A DNA stretch of 64,000 bases. Origin: Beroe forskalii (Eukaryota; Ctenophora; Nuda; Beroida; Beroidae). Below the pieces are notes generated by a model. That model made no database searches. It worked only from the letters and a program-made list of their open reading frames with translations, and had not been told where the DNA came from. Both the position numbers and the translations under genes were made by a program. Position 1 is the stretch's first letter. Each line of letters starts with the position of its first letter. The stretch lies in contig WFMF01000188.1 of the NCBI GenBank assembly GCA_011033025.1, forward strand, positions 62,001 to 126,000. Reading direction: 5' to 3'. This document shows, one piece after another, positions 46,706 through 57,959 of the stretch.

Positions 46706-49700
46706 TCCACTCGCGTGCGCTTTTTGGAGACATTTTAGGTAGCGGGCGCGCGTAGCCCGGTAAAATATCTGCACGCTAAATTTGATATACCCACCGGATA
46801 TAGCCCGGCCCGCGAGAGCAGTTCTACGCCGGGCGCAATATAGCCCGCCTCTTGGAAGAAAATATTTTAGGTGCTGAACTGGCAGAGATCATTGAAAGTG
46901 TCCATAAAAACAAATTTAGCAGCAAAATCTCGAACATGAGGCAAAAAACTGACAAAAAATAGGATTTTTGTGGAGTTGATCATCGACAAAAACATCGAGG
47001 CCATGGGAAGTTAAAAGTCAAAAGACTGAAATTGCTATTCATCATTGTCCAGCAGCGTACTGAATTATGAAATTATGATGAGAAGTAGCTCAACTTCGAA
47101 ATAGAAGTGGTTAAAATTAACAGCAAAACAACATAGGTATCGATAATTAATAAACATTCAGCAAAATATGTGGCCAACTGTAGACAAAAGTCGAATCAAA
47201 TTGCAGAGAAAACAGTGAACTGCAGTGAAAGCAGTGATAGCAGCAGTTCAAATTCTGTAAAAGCAATCATTTCGAGAAAGAGAAATAAAAAGACACAAAA
47301 TCAAACACGAGAGAATGAAATACAATATCATGAAATAAAAACTGGAATCTGCATTTCCGTTGATCATTAATTTCATTGCCATGTTGTCAAGGTAACACAT
47401 TCTTCAGAAATAGCAAGAGGTGAGTGAGAGCAATACGTCATTATCATTAGTAAGGCGGCCGTAACGTTCGTCGGTCGATCGAGTGGAGGTGGTCGATCGA
47501 TCAACTTCATTTGATCAACTGATGTGTTTTGAATAGAAAATCTTTGAGCTAGTAGGGAAACAACTAAATATTTCTCATTTAAACACGATTCAAGTCATTA
47601 GAGACGAGTAAAACACATCGTTTTTTCAAATGGAGTTGATCGATCGACCAATTCCGTTCGATCGACCGACGAACGTTACGGGCGCCTAACAATGGTGCAT
47701 TACATTTTCTCACGCATGGAACCCTCGGGGTTCGAGCTCACACACGGATGTTAAAGAAATGCCGCCTAATTACCGGTCTGGTACATTGTACGATTACTGT
47801 CCCATGAGAAATAGGCACTTTAAGTCATTGGCATACCATATACAACCATAGTAATTACGTCATTCTCATTGGCCTATATTTAACAGTGCTGCAAAAACAG
47901 AGTTTCACCAAATGTAAATACGCTCATTTATTCCATTTCCTTTCATCTTTTGTTTATCTTTTCAAGTTCTGTTGTGATTGATGCGTTTCAAAAAGTGACA
48001 TGAATTTTCTACTTTGTTTGTTTTTCCAATTATTATTTGTTTTTCCAATATTGCTAGTGTTTCATTTACAGCATCTCACCACAATTTAAGCCAATAATCT
48101 TTCGATTGCAAGACCTTTGAGATTGATCCATGTTTTGACTCGATTCGCCTTTAAAAATTTTTGCCCTCGGGCCCTTCGGGCCCTCGGGCTCACAACCCAT
48201 ACATAGGCTTTGCCAACCCTTCGATCTAATACTTACGATGCTTAATCGTGTTTGTATTGCATTTGTGAAAAACTTAAATTTTTGTTAATTTATGAAAAAC
48301 TCAATATTATTGTGGCAAAACCTTCGTGTGTGTTCAAATCTTCGAGGATTTACTTGAACATTCAACTTTTTTCATCTTAGATATGCCATTCTCCCAAAAA
48401 GCTCACGCGAGTGGATATATACCATATACTCCTCGCCTCATGGGCTGAATTTCGTATAGCACTCGGGCTCTTCGAGCCCTGCGTGCTATACGATATATAT
48501 CCCACTCGGGCTAGCGCCCTCGAGGGATATATTTTCATATCGCACGCGCATGCGCGTGCGATATGAAATTCAGCCCTAGAGGCTGCGGGTATATGTATAT
48601 ATATCCACTCGCGTGCGCTTTTTGAAGACATTTTAGGTAGCGGGCGCGCATAGCCCGGTAAAATATCTGCACGCTAAATTTGATATACCCACCGGATATA
48701 GCCCGGCCCGCGAGAGCAGTTCTACGCCGGGCGCAATATAGCCCGCCTCTTGGAAGAAAATATTTTTTGGTGTTAAACTGGCTAAGATCATTGAAAGTGT
48801 CCATAAAAACAAATTTAGCAGCAAAATCTCGAACAAGAGGCAAAAAACTGACAAAAAATAGGATTTTTGTGGAGTTTATCATCGACAAAAACATCGAGGC
48901 CATGGGAAGTTAAAAGACTGAAATTGCTATTCATCATTGTCCAGCAGCGTACTGAATTATGAAATTATGATGAGAAGTAGCTCAACATCGAAATAGAAGT
49001 GGATAAATTAACAGCAAAACAACGATAATTAATAAACATTCAGCAAAATATGTGGCCAACAGTAGACAAAAGTCGAATCAAATTGCTGAGAAAACAGTGA
49101 ACTGCAGTGAAAGCAGTGATAGCAGCAGTTCAAATTCTGTAAAAGCAATCAATTTGAGAAAGAGAAATAAAAAGATACAAAATCAAACACGAGAGAATGA
49201 AATAAAATACCATGAAATAAAATCTGGAATTTGTATTTGCGTTGATCATTAATTGCATTGCCATGTTGTCAAGGTAACAGATTCTTCAGAAATAGCAAGA
49301 GGTGAGTGAGAGCAATACGTCATTATCATTAGTAACAATGGTGCATTACATTTTCTCACGCATGGGACCCTCGGGGCTCGAGCTCACACACGGATGTTAA
49401 AGAAATGCCGCCTAATTACCGGTCTGGTACATTGTGCGATTAATGTCCCATGAGAAATAGACACTTTAAGTCATTGGCATACCATATAAAACCATAGTAA
49501 TTACGTCATTCTCATTGGCCTATATCTAACAGTGCTGCAAAAACAGAGTTTCACCATTTCACCAAATGTAAATACGCTCATTTTAGCCCATTTCCTTTCA
49601 TCTTTTGTATATTTTTTCAAGTTCTGTTGTGATTGATGCGTTTCAAAAAGTGACATGCTACCAAGATTAATTCATTTTCTCCTTTGTTTGTTTTTCCAAT

Positions 49701-50270
49701 TATTATTTGTTTTTCCAATATTGCTAGTGTTTCATTTACAGCATCTCACCACAATTTAAGCCAATAATCTTTCGATTGCAAGACCTCTGAGATTGATCAA
49801 TGTTTTGACTCGATTCGCCTTTAAAAATTTTCGCCCTCGGGCCCTTCGGGCCCTCGGGCTCACAACCCATACATAGGCTTTGCCAACTCTTCGAACTCAT
49901 ACTTACGATGCTTAATCGTGTTTGTCTTGCATTTGTAAAAAACTTAAATTTTTGTTAATTTAAGAAAAACTCAATATTATTGTGACAAAACCTTCGTCGT
50001 GTGTTCAAATCTTCGAGGATTTACTTGAACATTCAACTTTTTTCATCTTAGATATGTCATTCTCCCAAAAAGCTCACGCGAGTGGATATATACCATATAC
50101 TCCTCGCCTCATGGGCTGAATTTCGTATAGCACTCGGGCTCTTCGAGCCCTGCGTGCTATACGATATATATCCCACTCGGGCTAGCGCCCTCGAGGGATA
50201 TATTTTCATATCGCACGCGCATGCGCGTGCGATATGAAATTCAGCCCTAGAGGCTGCGGGTATATGTATA
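46706..50270. mobile_element. 3.6-kb insertion of two tandem ~1.67-kb inverted-repeat units
   Basis: TATA flanks both junctions (46702-46705 and 50271-50274), and copy 2 of the host element shows the empty site (TTACTATACTGAC). Unit 1 is 46706-48603 (longer because of a MITE) and unit 2 is 48604-50270, about 96-97% identical. Each starts TCCACTCGCGTGCGCTTTTT, repeated inverted near its end (AAAAAGCTCACGCGAGTGGA at 48397-48416 and 50070-50089). A ~180-bp tail of hairpins follows (ATCGCACGCGCATGCGCGTG and GGGCTCTTCGAGCCC type). A short frame of 66 codons (ANCRQKSNQIAEKTVNCSES) survives in both units but looks non-coding. No transposase is seen. Confidence 0.75.
47454..47686. mobile_element. 233-bp MITE with ~53-bp TIRs and TAA target duplication
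   Basis: GGCGGCCGTAACGTTCGTCG at the left and the complement of GGCGCCCGTAACGTTCGTCG at the right, extending through TCGATCGATCAACT. TAA flanks at 47451-47453 and 47687-47689. The second tandem unit has the empty site ATTAGTAACAATGG (49329-49342). TAA duplication and GG-starting ends fit the PIF/Harbinger superfamily. Confidence 0.9.
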
Positions 50271-50336
50271 TATACTGACAATTTACATTGTTAAGATGAT
50301 ATTTTATTGATATTACTATACTGACAATTTACATTG

Positions 50337-50345
<9 letters not shown>
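50271..50345 (+). mobile_element. displaced 3' end of ORF1-only element copy 1
   Basis: ATACTGACAATTTACATTGT occurs twice around AAGATGATATTTTATTGA and is followed by an A run. It matches the 3' end of copy 2 (54955-55044). Confidence 0.85.
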
Positions 50346-50369
<24 letters not shown>

Positions 50370-50430
50370 TAGTTAATTGCTGTTTCATTCGAGTCTTGAT
50401 GAAATTTTGAAATATATATATATATATATA
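50346..50430. repeat. (TA)n microsatellites flanking a 44-bp unique piece
   Basis: TA runs at about 50349-50371 and 50411-50430 bracket GTTAATTGCTGTTTCATTCG and following bases, immediately before the Penelope-like frame. Confidence 0.85.
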
Positions 50431-51655
50431 TGGCCCCTGTTAACAAAAATCATGCCTTAGAGCTTTTTCTCCATAAGATGGACATTGCAGTCAAGGACTC
50501 GAAAGAAAGAAAAGGAGGGGGTGATAATATTTCAGTTGAGGAGAGAAAAGCACTCAATGAAATGAAAAGATGGGACAACCTAGTTGTAAGGCCCTATGAT
50601 AAGGGGTTGGGTTTGTAGTTGATGACCTTCAGAATTACAAGGAAGAATACAATCCGAAATTCAAAATCAACAGACCTACAAGATTGTTGAGAACAAAGAA
50701 ACAGCGATCTCTGAAATTCACTCACGTATAAAAGAGTGGGCTGAAAAATATAAAGATGATCTTTCTCCTACATTGATAGAGTGGCTGATAGATGAGAATG
50801 CTTCCTTTGGGTACATATACATGAACTACAAGGCACATAAACCTGAAAAAACAATACCCAGGAGATACATAACCTCAGGATGTGGATCCCCTACAGAGCG
50901 TCTCTCAACGTGGATTGAGTACTACCTCAAGCCATTCCTCTTACAGACTGGAAGATACTCCCACTTCCTCAGAGACCTATTGAGATATAATGCCAGTAGG
51001 AATGAAGGAAAATCCCCCAGGTGTTATTAGCTTCTTGGGACATTGAGTCCATGTATCCAAACATAGACAATGAGGTAGGACTCAAAGCTTGTGAAAAACT
51101 CCTCAGAGAACGTCCAGAAGAAGAACCATCTACAGCAAGCTTGGTGGATGCTATCAAAATAACACTAGAAGAAAACATCGCAGAGTTTGATGGGGTAGTA
51201 GTAAAACAGATTAGTGGTACTGCCATGGGACCCCACCATGCCTGTTCGTATGCTGACATTACAGTGGACAAAACAATAGATCAAAGAGTAATGTCAGAGG
51301 AAAATCCTTGGTTAGCCAAGATAGAGCTCCAGTCATTTGACATTTGGCTGAATAGCCTAGAACCAAAACTAAACTTCACCAAAACATTCAGTTTTGAAAG
51401 TATTGAATTCCTAGATCTGAAGCTAGGTGTAAAAGACTCTGAAATTACCACAACAATGTTCAGTAAGCCATCAGATACACACTCTTACCTGTTACCTTCT
51501 TCATGTCACCCTGCACATATATGCAAAAACATACCGTTTGGGGTAATGAAAGAATAAAGCGAAACTGTTCAGATGAAAGCAGTAGAGCGGAGTGCTAACG
51601 AATATAAGGGCACCTGCTCAATAGGCAATACAGTGAAGAAGTGATTGAAATTTCC
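50430..51655 (+). pseudogene. Penelope-like element reverse transcriptase, broken
   Basis: Family blocks in order: WDNLVVRPYDKG, SFGYIYMNYKAHKPEKTIPR then RYITSGCGSPTERLSTW, LASWDIESMYPNIDNEVGLK (RT motif A), KQISGTAMGPHHACSYADIT (motif B), FSFESIEFLDLKLGV and YLLPSSCHPAHICKNIPFGV. Frameshifts occur near 50610-50640, 51025 and 51550; after the last, RIKRNCSDESSRAEC and LLNRQYSEEVIE continue the family C-terminus. Between ENPWLAKIEL and QSFDIWLNSL the segment that should hold motif C (xxDD) is missing in frame. The GIY-YIG endonuclease is not seen; the sequence deteriorates at 51655. Confidence 0.85.
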
Positions 51656-52070
51656 TCCCCTAATAAACCCCCTCCCTTTTCCCCCCCCCATCCCCACTTC
51701 CCCCCCAATCACTTTTTTAAACCTCCCCCTTCCCCCTTTTTTTCCCAATCCCCCCAATTTAAATTGGGCCCCGGCCCCCACTTTCCCCCAAAAAAATTCC
51801 TTTCCTTTCTTTCTCGGCCTCACACCCATCCCCTTCCCTCCCCAACCCACCCCTTCCCTCTAAACCTCACAACCACCCCCATTTTCCCTAAATTAATATT
51901 TTTCCCCTTAAAACCAAACCCTCAAACCCAAATATTTAAAAATTAAATACATATCCCAAACCCCACAATGGCCTTCCCCCTTTAAACTCTTGACCCTAAA
52001 GTGAGGAAAAAGGGCTTTTAACCCTAAACCCCCAAATTTTCAACGGAAAATTAATCGGGTTTTTTCCCAT
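51656..52070. other. suspected low-quality sequence, C-rich homopolymers
   Basis: Abrupt change to CCCCCTCCCTTTTCCCCCCC-type sequence with no repeat unit, returning to normal texture at about 52080. It replaces the expected 3' part of the Penelope-like element. Confidence 0.55.
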
Positions 52071-52925
52071 TTTAATATTATACATAACACTTACAGTGAT
52101 CCGTGAAAAATCCACGTCTAAATATTTTGAATCTGTTCCAACGGAATTTCTAAAACTCGTTGGTGTAATTATCTTTTGTTTAGTGTCTAGTTTACACTAG
52201 CAGTAAGGCGATACTGAATCACCCATTGGCTCACAAAATATGAAGTAAAATTTACCGTGTTTCATTACTCTATTGCAATATACGAAGAAAATAATGAAAA
52301 TTTACAATCGTAACTCGTATTTTTAGAAATAATGCATCAAATCCCTGCATCAATAATATCCAATTCCCATATCATTTTATAGCGTGAAGATCGGACTGGA
52401 TTACGTTCTTAACCGCACTTTGAAACGAGTGTTAATGAGCTAATGAGTCACGTGCATTTTCCGTCATTGTTCAGCCATTTCATGACGCATGAAGTGATAT
52501 TTCCTACGTCAATAATTTCGACATTTTACATTTTAAAATCACAGAAACTCGTTTCTTCGAAACTCCAGGCACTTTTGAAAAGAGTTCATTTTTCAAATAA
52601 CCCCAAACAAGGCAATGAAAATCTAGTTATTTAACAAGCATGCAATAATCAAAATATCATATATAATTTACAAACTGTATAAATTGAGCCCAAATTTACA
52701 TTACACAATATTATTATAGGAGCTAGAGTCTTTAGAGCATTGTGGCGCCACAACGATTTTCTGTGTTTCATTCCATGGAATATATTGTGGGTGTTGCCAA
52801 GGTGAGGAGGGGTTGCTTGGTGACGTCATAACGACAACCTGCAACCTCACGTGAAGAGGGAGGTTTGTCGTACCGAGCCCCGGGACCCCTCTACTAGTAG
52901 CCTACATCTACCCTGCTTTTAATGC
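52071..52925. other. intergenic, no gene seen
   Basis: AT-rich spacer and 3' flank of the myosin light chain gene, with short GC-rich and CACGTG-containing DNA near 52850. Confidence 0.35.
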
Positions 52926-55900
52926 TTAGGCGTCCTTCATCAGTCGTCTGATCAGTTCTGAAACACCGCCATTGGGTTAGCTCGTAGTGGTTGAAGGTAT
53001 TGATCCATGCCAGTAAATTTGTTTCAGGAATGGATCCATGCCTAGTGGTTTGCAGGCATTGATCCATGCCTAGTGGTTTGCTAAGTTTCTCCATGGTTAT
53101 CATGGCTGCAATGTGCATTACTATGGTTACAAGGCACAAAGAATTGACACGTCTCTGACATGTCAGACTATTCCTCCGCACTACTTAACGTAATTAAGTT
53201 ATCAATAACCAGGGGAATGCTAGCTATTATTGACAGACTATGTCGTTACACTGGAAGTGTTGCTGTTATTGACAGAGTACTATGTGGTTTCTGGAATGCG
53301 TCATTGACACTTACCATCGTACTGTACATCTCCTTTGTCGTCTTCCAATCCAGCAAAGATCTGATCTACTTCAGCATCACTCAGCTTCTCTCCTGTAACG
53401 ATTTATCCGTTACTATGGCGAATATGGTAACATTGAGCACAAGATCACTGTTACCATGGTAGCATGAAAATGTCGCTGTTACCATGGTATCGAGAGCATG
53501 TCGCTGTTTCCATGGTTACATGAACATGCCATTGTTTTAAATTTACACAGTAACATGAAAATGTCGCTGTTACCATGGTAACGAGAATATTTCATTGTCA
53601 CCATGGTAACATGAGCATTTCACTGTTACCATTTCACTGTTTCGTGGGAAAAGTGGACAAATCCAAGCATTTTGAGATCATACAAGCATATTATGGGCGG
53701 GTCCTCAGGGTAAATCAAGATTGGGATCCTATTAAACAGTTAGTCACACAAATGTTTGTTAATGATAGAGTCGAAGGTGAAAAGATAGGATTTTATGGAA
53801 GTTGCAATCTTATCATTTCTCGTTTGCGTTGAATTAACAGCCCTCGCTTATCAGTGATTTGATTCTAAGAGTGTATTGTAGAAAATACACGATCATTTAC
53901 ATTCGTACATGAGGAATACAATCATGGCGGACTTTAAACTCAGTGACCTGTATGAAATGGAGCAGGAAATTGAATCTGTTGTGAGTGCTGTTATGGGTCT
54001 TGGTGGCTGCAGAGCAAAGTCAGAGTTGAGTGGTTCACTAATGAAACATGCCGAAAAAGATGCTATGGTGAAAGTAGTTTGTGAGCTGATCAATATGATG
54101 GAAAGGAGTACAACAGTTTTGAAGTCAGCAGCGTGCTCAATTAACAATCTTCAAGCTGACCAGATTGTTGACCAGAAAAAGATCATGGAGTTGCAAGAAG
54201 TGAACAGAGGAGAAACTGTTAAGGCAGTCACCGAGACCGCCCAATCAGAAATTAAGAGCTACAGTGATGCGGTGAAGAAAGGAATCCGATCAGACAGTAT
54301 CACAACGCAGAAGTTAGAAGATGCAGTCAAGACAGCAGTCAAGAGTGAGAAGCGTGAAAGGTGCGTTGTTATGTTTGGGATGCCAGAAGAAGTTGGGGAG
54401 AACGTGCTTCACGAGAGTGTTGGGAAACTGTTGGAAGAGATTGCTCCCTCACAAGACTCCAGCAGGTCTGGTACTTCATGCAGTCGAATTGGGAGGAAAA
54501 GACCTGACATCAGCAGACCCGTCCGAGTTTGTTTCACTGATCGTACATCAGCTAACTCAGTCCTCCGGAATTCAAGTAAGCTAAAGAACTCTGAGAGATT
54601 CAGCAAGGTCTTCATCAGTCCTGACAGGACTCCAGCTGAGCGCGAGGAGAGGAGGAAGCTTGTGGCAGCGCTGAAGGAGAAGGTACGGACGGAACCTCAG
54701 CAGTACCACTACTTGAAGAACAGGGGAGATCTACAACAGAGAGCACCTGCAGGGCTACAGAACTACTGAAGAGTCAGAGGAGAACGACTCTGATATTGAT
54801 CAGAGGATGGCAGAAGCAGTGCTGCTTGAACTGAAGGAGGCATTTGATGGCTTTGAACAGTCTATTGATAAGCGTTTGGAGAAGGTGTGCTAGTGTTATG
54901 ATAAGACTTCACCTCCCTCAGACCACAAGTCATGAGGAGAGTGGAGATGTTACTATACTGACAATTTACATTGTTAAGATGATATTTTATTGATATTACT
55001 ATACTGACAATCTACATTGTTAAAAAAAAAAAAAAAAAAAAAAAGCTTCTCTCCTGTAACGATTTATCCGTTACTATGGCGAATATGGTAACATTGAGCA
55101 CAAGATCACTGTTACCATGGTAGCATGAAAATGTCGCTGTTACCATGGTATCGAGAGCATGTCGCTGTTTCCATGGTTACATGAACATGCCATTGTTTTC
55201 AATTTACACAGTAACATGAAAATGTCGCTGTTACCATGGTAACGAGGATATGTCATTGTCACTATGGTAACATGAGCATTTCACTGTTACCATGGTAACA
55301 TGAACATGTAACTGTTTCCATGGTGACATGAACATGTGACTGTTTCCATGGTAACATGAACATGTCATTGTTTCCATAGTAACATGAACATGTCACTGTT
55401 ACCATGGTAACATGAACGTTTTTTCTTCCATAGTAACATGAAAATGTCACTGTTTCCATGATAACATGAACATTTTTCGTTTCCATAGCATTAGCAACAT
55501 GGACATGTTACTGTTTCCATAGTAACATGAACATGTCACTGTTTCCATGATAACATGAACATTTCACTGTTACCATGATAACTGCCATTATTTCCATAGT
55601 AACATGAACTTGGTAACCGTGGTAACATGGTTGCCTTTTTCCTATTTCAATGTAACTAGCCCACACAATTCACCGACTGGTATACATAGCACGTTACTCT
55701 GACAATCTTACAAAACTCCAATTTTAGCGGTTTGTTACTTCACAGCTTATTCACAATGTAGTTGGATGGTTTCATGGTTGCGTTTAAGGTTCTATGGCTT
55801 CAATCTTCATGTCAGTACTCGAATTACGTAATATTGTGATGTTATTTTGGTGTTAACACCTTGCACCATCGTGGTTCCTTAACTAGTGATAACTATACAT

Positions 55901-57311
55901 TCTGGAATGGTGCGAACTATGTCAGTGTTGTGAAGTTGTCACCATGGTTACCATTCTTTATTCTAAAAGCTTGACTCCCATCATTATGAGACTAAAGTTT
56001 ATGAGTGAATCTACGCATATTATTGTCAAATGTAAATTGAGATGTGGTTCTAGGACATATGTCCTGCATTAGAATTGTCTATTCGGACAGATGTTCGTAT
56101 CAGACAGGAGTCCAAACATCTTTGTCTTGAGTCAATGGCAAATGCTTGTGCTCTTGTGAGACTTTCAAATAAATGACGCCTATGATAATTATTCTCAAAA
56201 TGCGGTATATTCTGCCGATGGATTGATTGTTTTTTCTTAGGGATCAGTGTCATTCTGCCCTGAGGATGTATTCTGGGCCCTTAATTGGTACTATAGATGT
56301 TTTGTAGATGTTTTGTGAGTTATGTTATTAAAGTTTTATGTCGAAAAACTTGCTATTGTTATCGGTGTCAATTTAAACGTTTTAAATCAAAATTCACCAC
56401 TGACCCATGTTTGTGAGAAGATGTCTCAGTTCTCCGGAGTTAAGGAAACCCACGAGATCCCTGTCGAAGACCTTCATTCCCTCCACGTAGTCCTCAAAGG
56501 TCATGGGAGGAGACTCCTTCTTCACGGTCTCAAACACTGGCAGGAACCGGTTGAAGGGGACCCTCTTCTTGCCCTCGGGGTCGATTCCTTCGATGGCTTT
56601 CTTGATTTGAGCCTGCAGGCGAATGAAATGTTACATTCTGCATGATTCAAGGGATAATCCTATATGAATATCTGACACCAATGTGTCACAGTGACTCACA
56701 GTAGGTACTTTAGCTATACCTTGTGGCTACTATAGATAGGGGTACTAGTTACTCTGCATGAAGTCAATACTAAAGTAACCTTAGTTTAATTTGCTACTAA
56801 GTCACTTATCACTTCTGTTACCTATACTACGAGTATGTTGTCTACTATGAGTATGTTGTCTACTATGAATATGTTGTCTACGGTTATTGAAGTTACTATA
56901 TGCTCACATTGGTGGGGTTGATTCCGAAAGCTCTCATGACATCGCCCATTTGGGAAGCCTCGATGTTGTTGTCGCCAACCTTGTCAAACAGCGAGTATCC
57001 GTCTTTCAGTTCTGATTGGGATTGTTATTGTTTTTCCTTATAAATAATTGACATGCGGAGAGTTTGGAAATGTAGATTTATTAGAAAGTGTTATTAGTGA
57101 TTGTGATGGAGTTATTTTTGGGAGTTATCAATTAAGAATACAGGGGCTGCATTGAGAGCTAGCATATTATGTAATTTAAGTGGCTCATGTTTTGGTGGAC
57201 CTCGAGATAATATTAAAGCAATCATTTAAATTTTCTTTACACGTGAAGAGAAAATAAGCGCATATGGCACAACCCACAATTAAAATTAGTAATTAACTTA
57301 CCATCACCCAT
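52926..57311 (-). CDS. myosin essential light chain, complete five-exon gene
   Basis: Exons: 57302-57311, 56908-57011, 56405-56612, 53315-53392 and 52926-52957. They total 432 bases (143 residues plus stop) with every junction in phase. The protein starts MGDELKDGYSLFDKVGDNN, continues FGINPTN|AQIKKAIEG, RVPFNRFLPVFETV, FEDYVEGMKVFDRDLVGFLN then SGELRHLLTNMGEKLSDAEV and DQIFAGLEDDKGDVQYDELI, ending RRLMKDA. The EF-hand-like order, YVEGMKVFD and LRHLLTNMGEKL are typical of essential light chains (MYL1/6 type), which wrap the myosin lever arm. EF loops lack several Ca-binding acidic residues, as usual in this family. The 3-kb intron between exons 3 and 4 holds a retroelement, a 249-bp duplication and minisatellites. 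E-box-rich DNA lies 0.5 kb upstream. Confidence 0.92.
53384..53632. repeat. 249-bp direct duplication, copy 1 (copy 2 at 55045-55293)
   Basis: It begins in the first bases of myosin light chain exon 4 (GCTTCTCTCCTGTAACGATT) and is nearly identical to 55045-55293. The copies flank the ORF1-only element and 168 bp of other sequence, at a spacing of 1661. Confidence 0.85.
53633..53800 (+). other. 168-bp orphan segment with protein-like frame, 5' of ORF1 element copy 2
   Basis: The plus strand reads GKVDKSKHFEIIQAYYGRVL then VNQDWDPIKQLVTQMFVNDR and VEGEKIGFYG, ending where the retroelement begins. It has the look of a conserved exon (perhaps a SUEL-lectin-like AxYGR...GSCNL pattern, weak) but is not found upstream of copy 1. 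It may be a 5' transduction or filler DNA. Confidence 0.35.
53801..55044 (+). mobile_element. ORF1-only non-LTR element, copy 2, with poly(A)
   Basis: Full-length relative to copy 1: it starts TTGCAATCTTATC at 53801 and ends with a ~23-base A run at 55022-55044. The 3' end has two copies of ACTATACTGACAAT.TACATT around AAGATGATATTTTATTGA. It is in the sense opposite to the myosin light chain gene. Confidence 0.85.
53924..54769 (+). pseudogene. LINE-type ORF1, frameshifted copy
   Basis: Almost identical to the ORF at 45673-46641, but one extra A (AACAGGGGAG against AACGGGGAG) near 54720 shifts the frame after LKN. The protein ends about 16 residues later, losing the acidic C-terminus. The remaining original frame is still readable to 54892. 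Confidence 0.85.
55045..55640. repeat. 28-bp minisatellite with the second copy of the 249-bp duplication
   Basis: Units near CCATGGTAACATGAACATGT plus CACTGTTT, with variable A/T substitutions, continue for about 20 copies. The first 249 bases repeat 53384-53632, including the exon-4 splice acceptor of the light chain gene. Confidence 0.85.
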
Positions 57312-57840
57312 CTTTGAGGTTAGCGAGGCTTCCGCTCAAATAAAAGTTTGGTTAAATTTGCAAGAAAATTGGTACAGAGGACATTTGATCGTCCAATTAA
57401 TCGGTTAATTGGCTAATTTTGATTGCACTTAGCAGTGATGGTACTATAAAACGGATAACAACCACTTAGCATTGCTTTGCTAAAGGTGGAATTATGTCCC
57501 CTAATTACTTAATTCAAATCAAACGTGGGCGAAAATTTTGAACCGTAGCACACTTATTAATTTAACCATATTCAATTAAATGATTACTTAGTAGGAAACG
57601 ACAAATAAAACTTTTAACTTATTAATAAAGGGACTTATTAATAAAGGGACTTCAATCACTAGGAATTGTTTAGAAGTATACGTCCTTAAGGCTGCAAATA
57701 CGCATTAAATAAAAATCAGATCAAATGGCTCAAAGAAACACACACAAAGCCTGCTTAGGTAGAAGGTTGTAAAACGTTAAAGCTGCAGAGCTTTGCAGGA
57801 AAAGCGGCCTGGAGGAGCCGTATAAGCGCTTTGCTGACAG
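57312..57840. other. 5' flank of the myosin light chain gene
   Basis: Leader and proximal promoter region of the light chain gene; AT-rich with no clear TATA position. Confidence 0.35.
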
Positions 57841-57848
57841 GTATTCGC

Positions 57849-57948
57849 CCACGTGACCTGTCACGTGACCAGCTTGAACAGCACGTGCCACTATTTCAGG
57901 TCGCAGCAACCAATGGGAGTGCCGTATTGTCACGTGCTCATGCACGTG
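57849..57948 (-). promoter_or_regulatory. E-box (CACGTG) cluster with CCAAT box
   Basis: Five CACGTG palindromes in 100 bp with a CCAAT (CAACCAATGGGAG near 57908), about 540-640 bp upstream of the light chain start codon. CACGTG is bound by bHLH-zip factors (USF, MYC/MAX, MITF). The assignment to this gene is inferred from position and strand. Confidence 0.45.
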
Positions 57949-57959
57949 ACCGCTATTTA

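Noticed and set aside
47170-49252. 66-codon Ser-rich frame conserved in both tandem units
   Set aside because: Conservation is explained by the recent duplication of the whole unit; no ATG start and no family features.
53405-55640. Regularly spaced repeats considered as a CRISPR-like array
   Set aside because: Units are variable and contiguous with no constant spacers, in an animal intron; it is a minisatellite.
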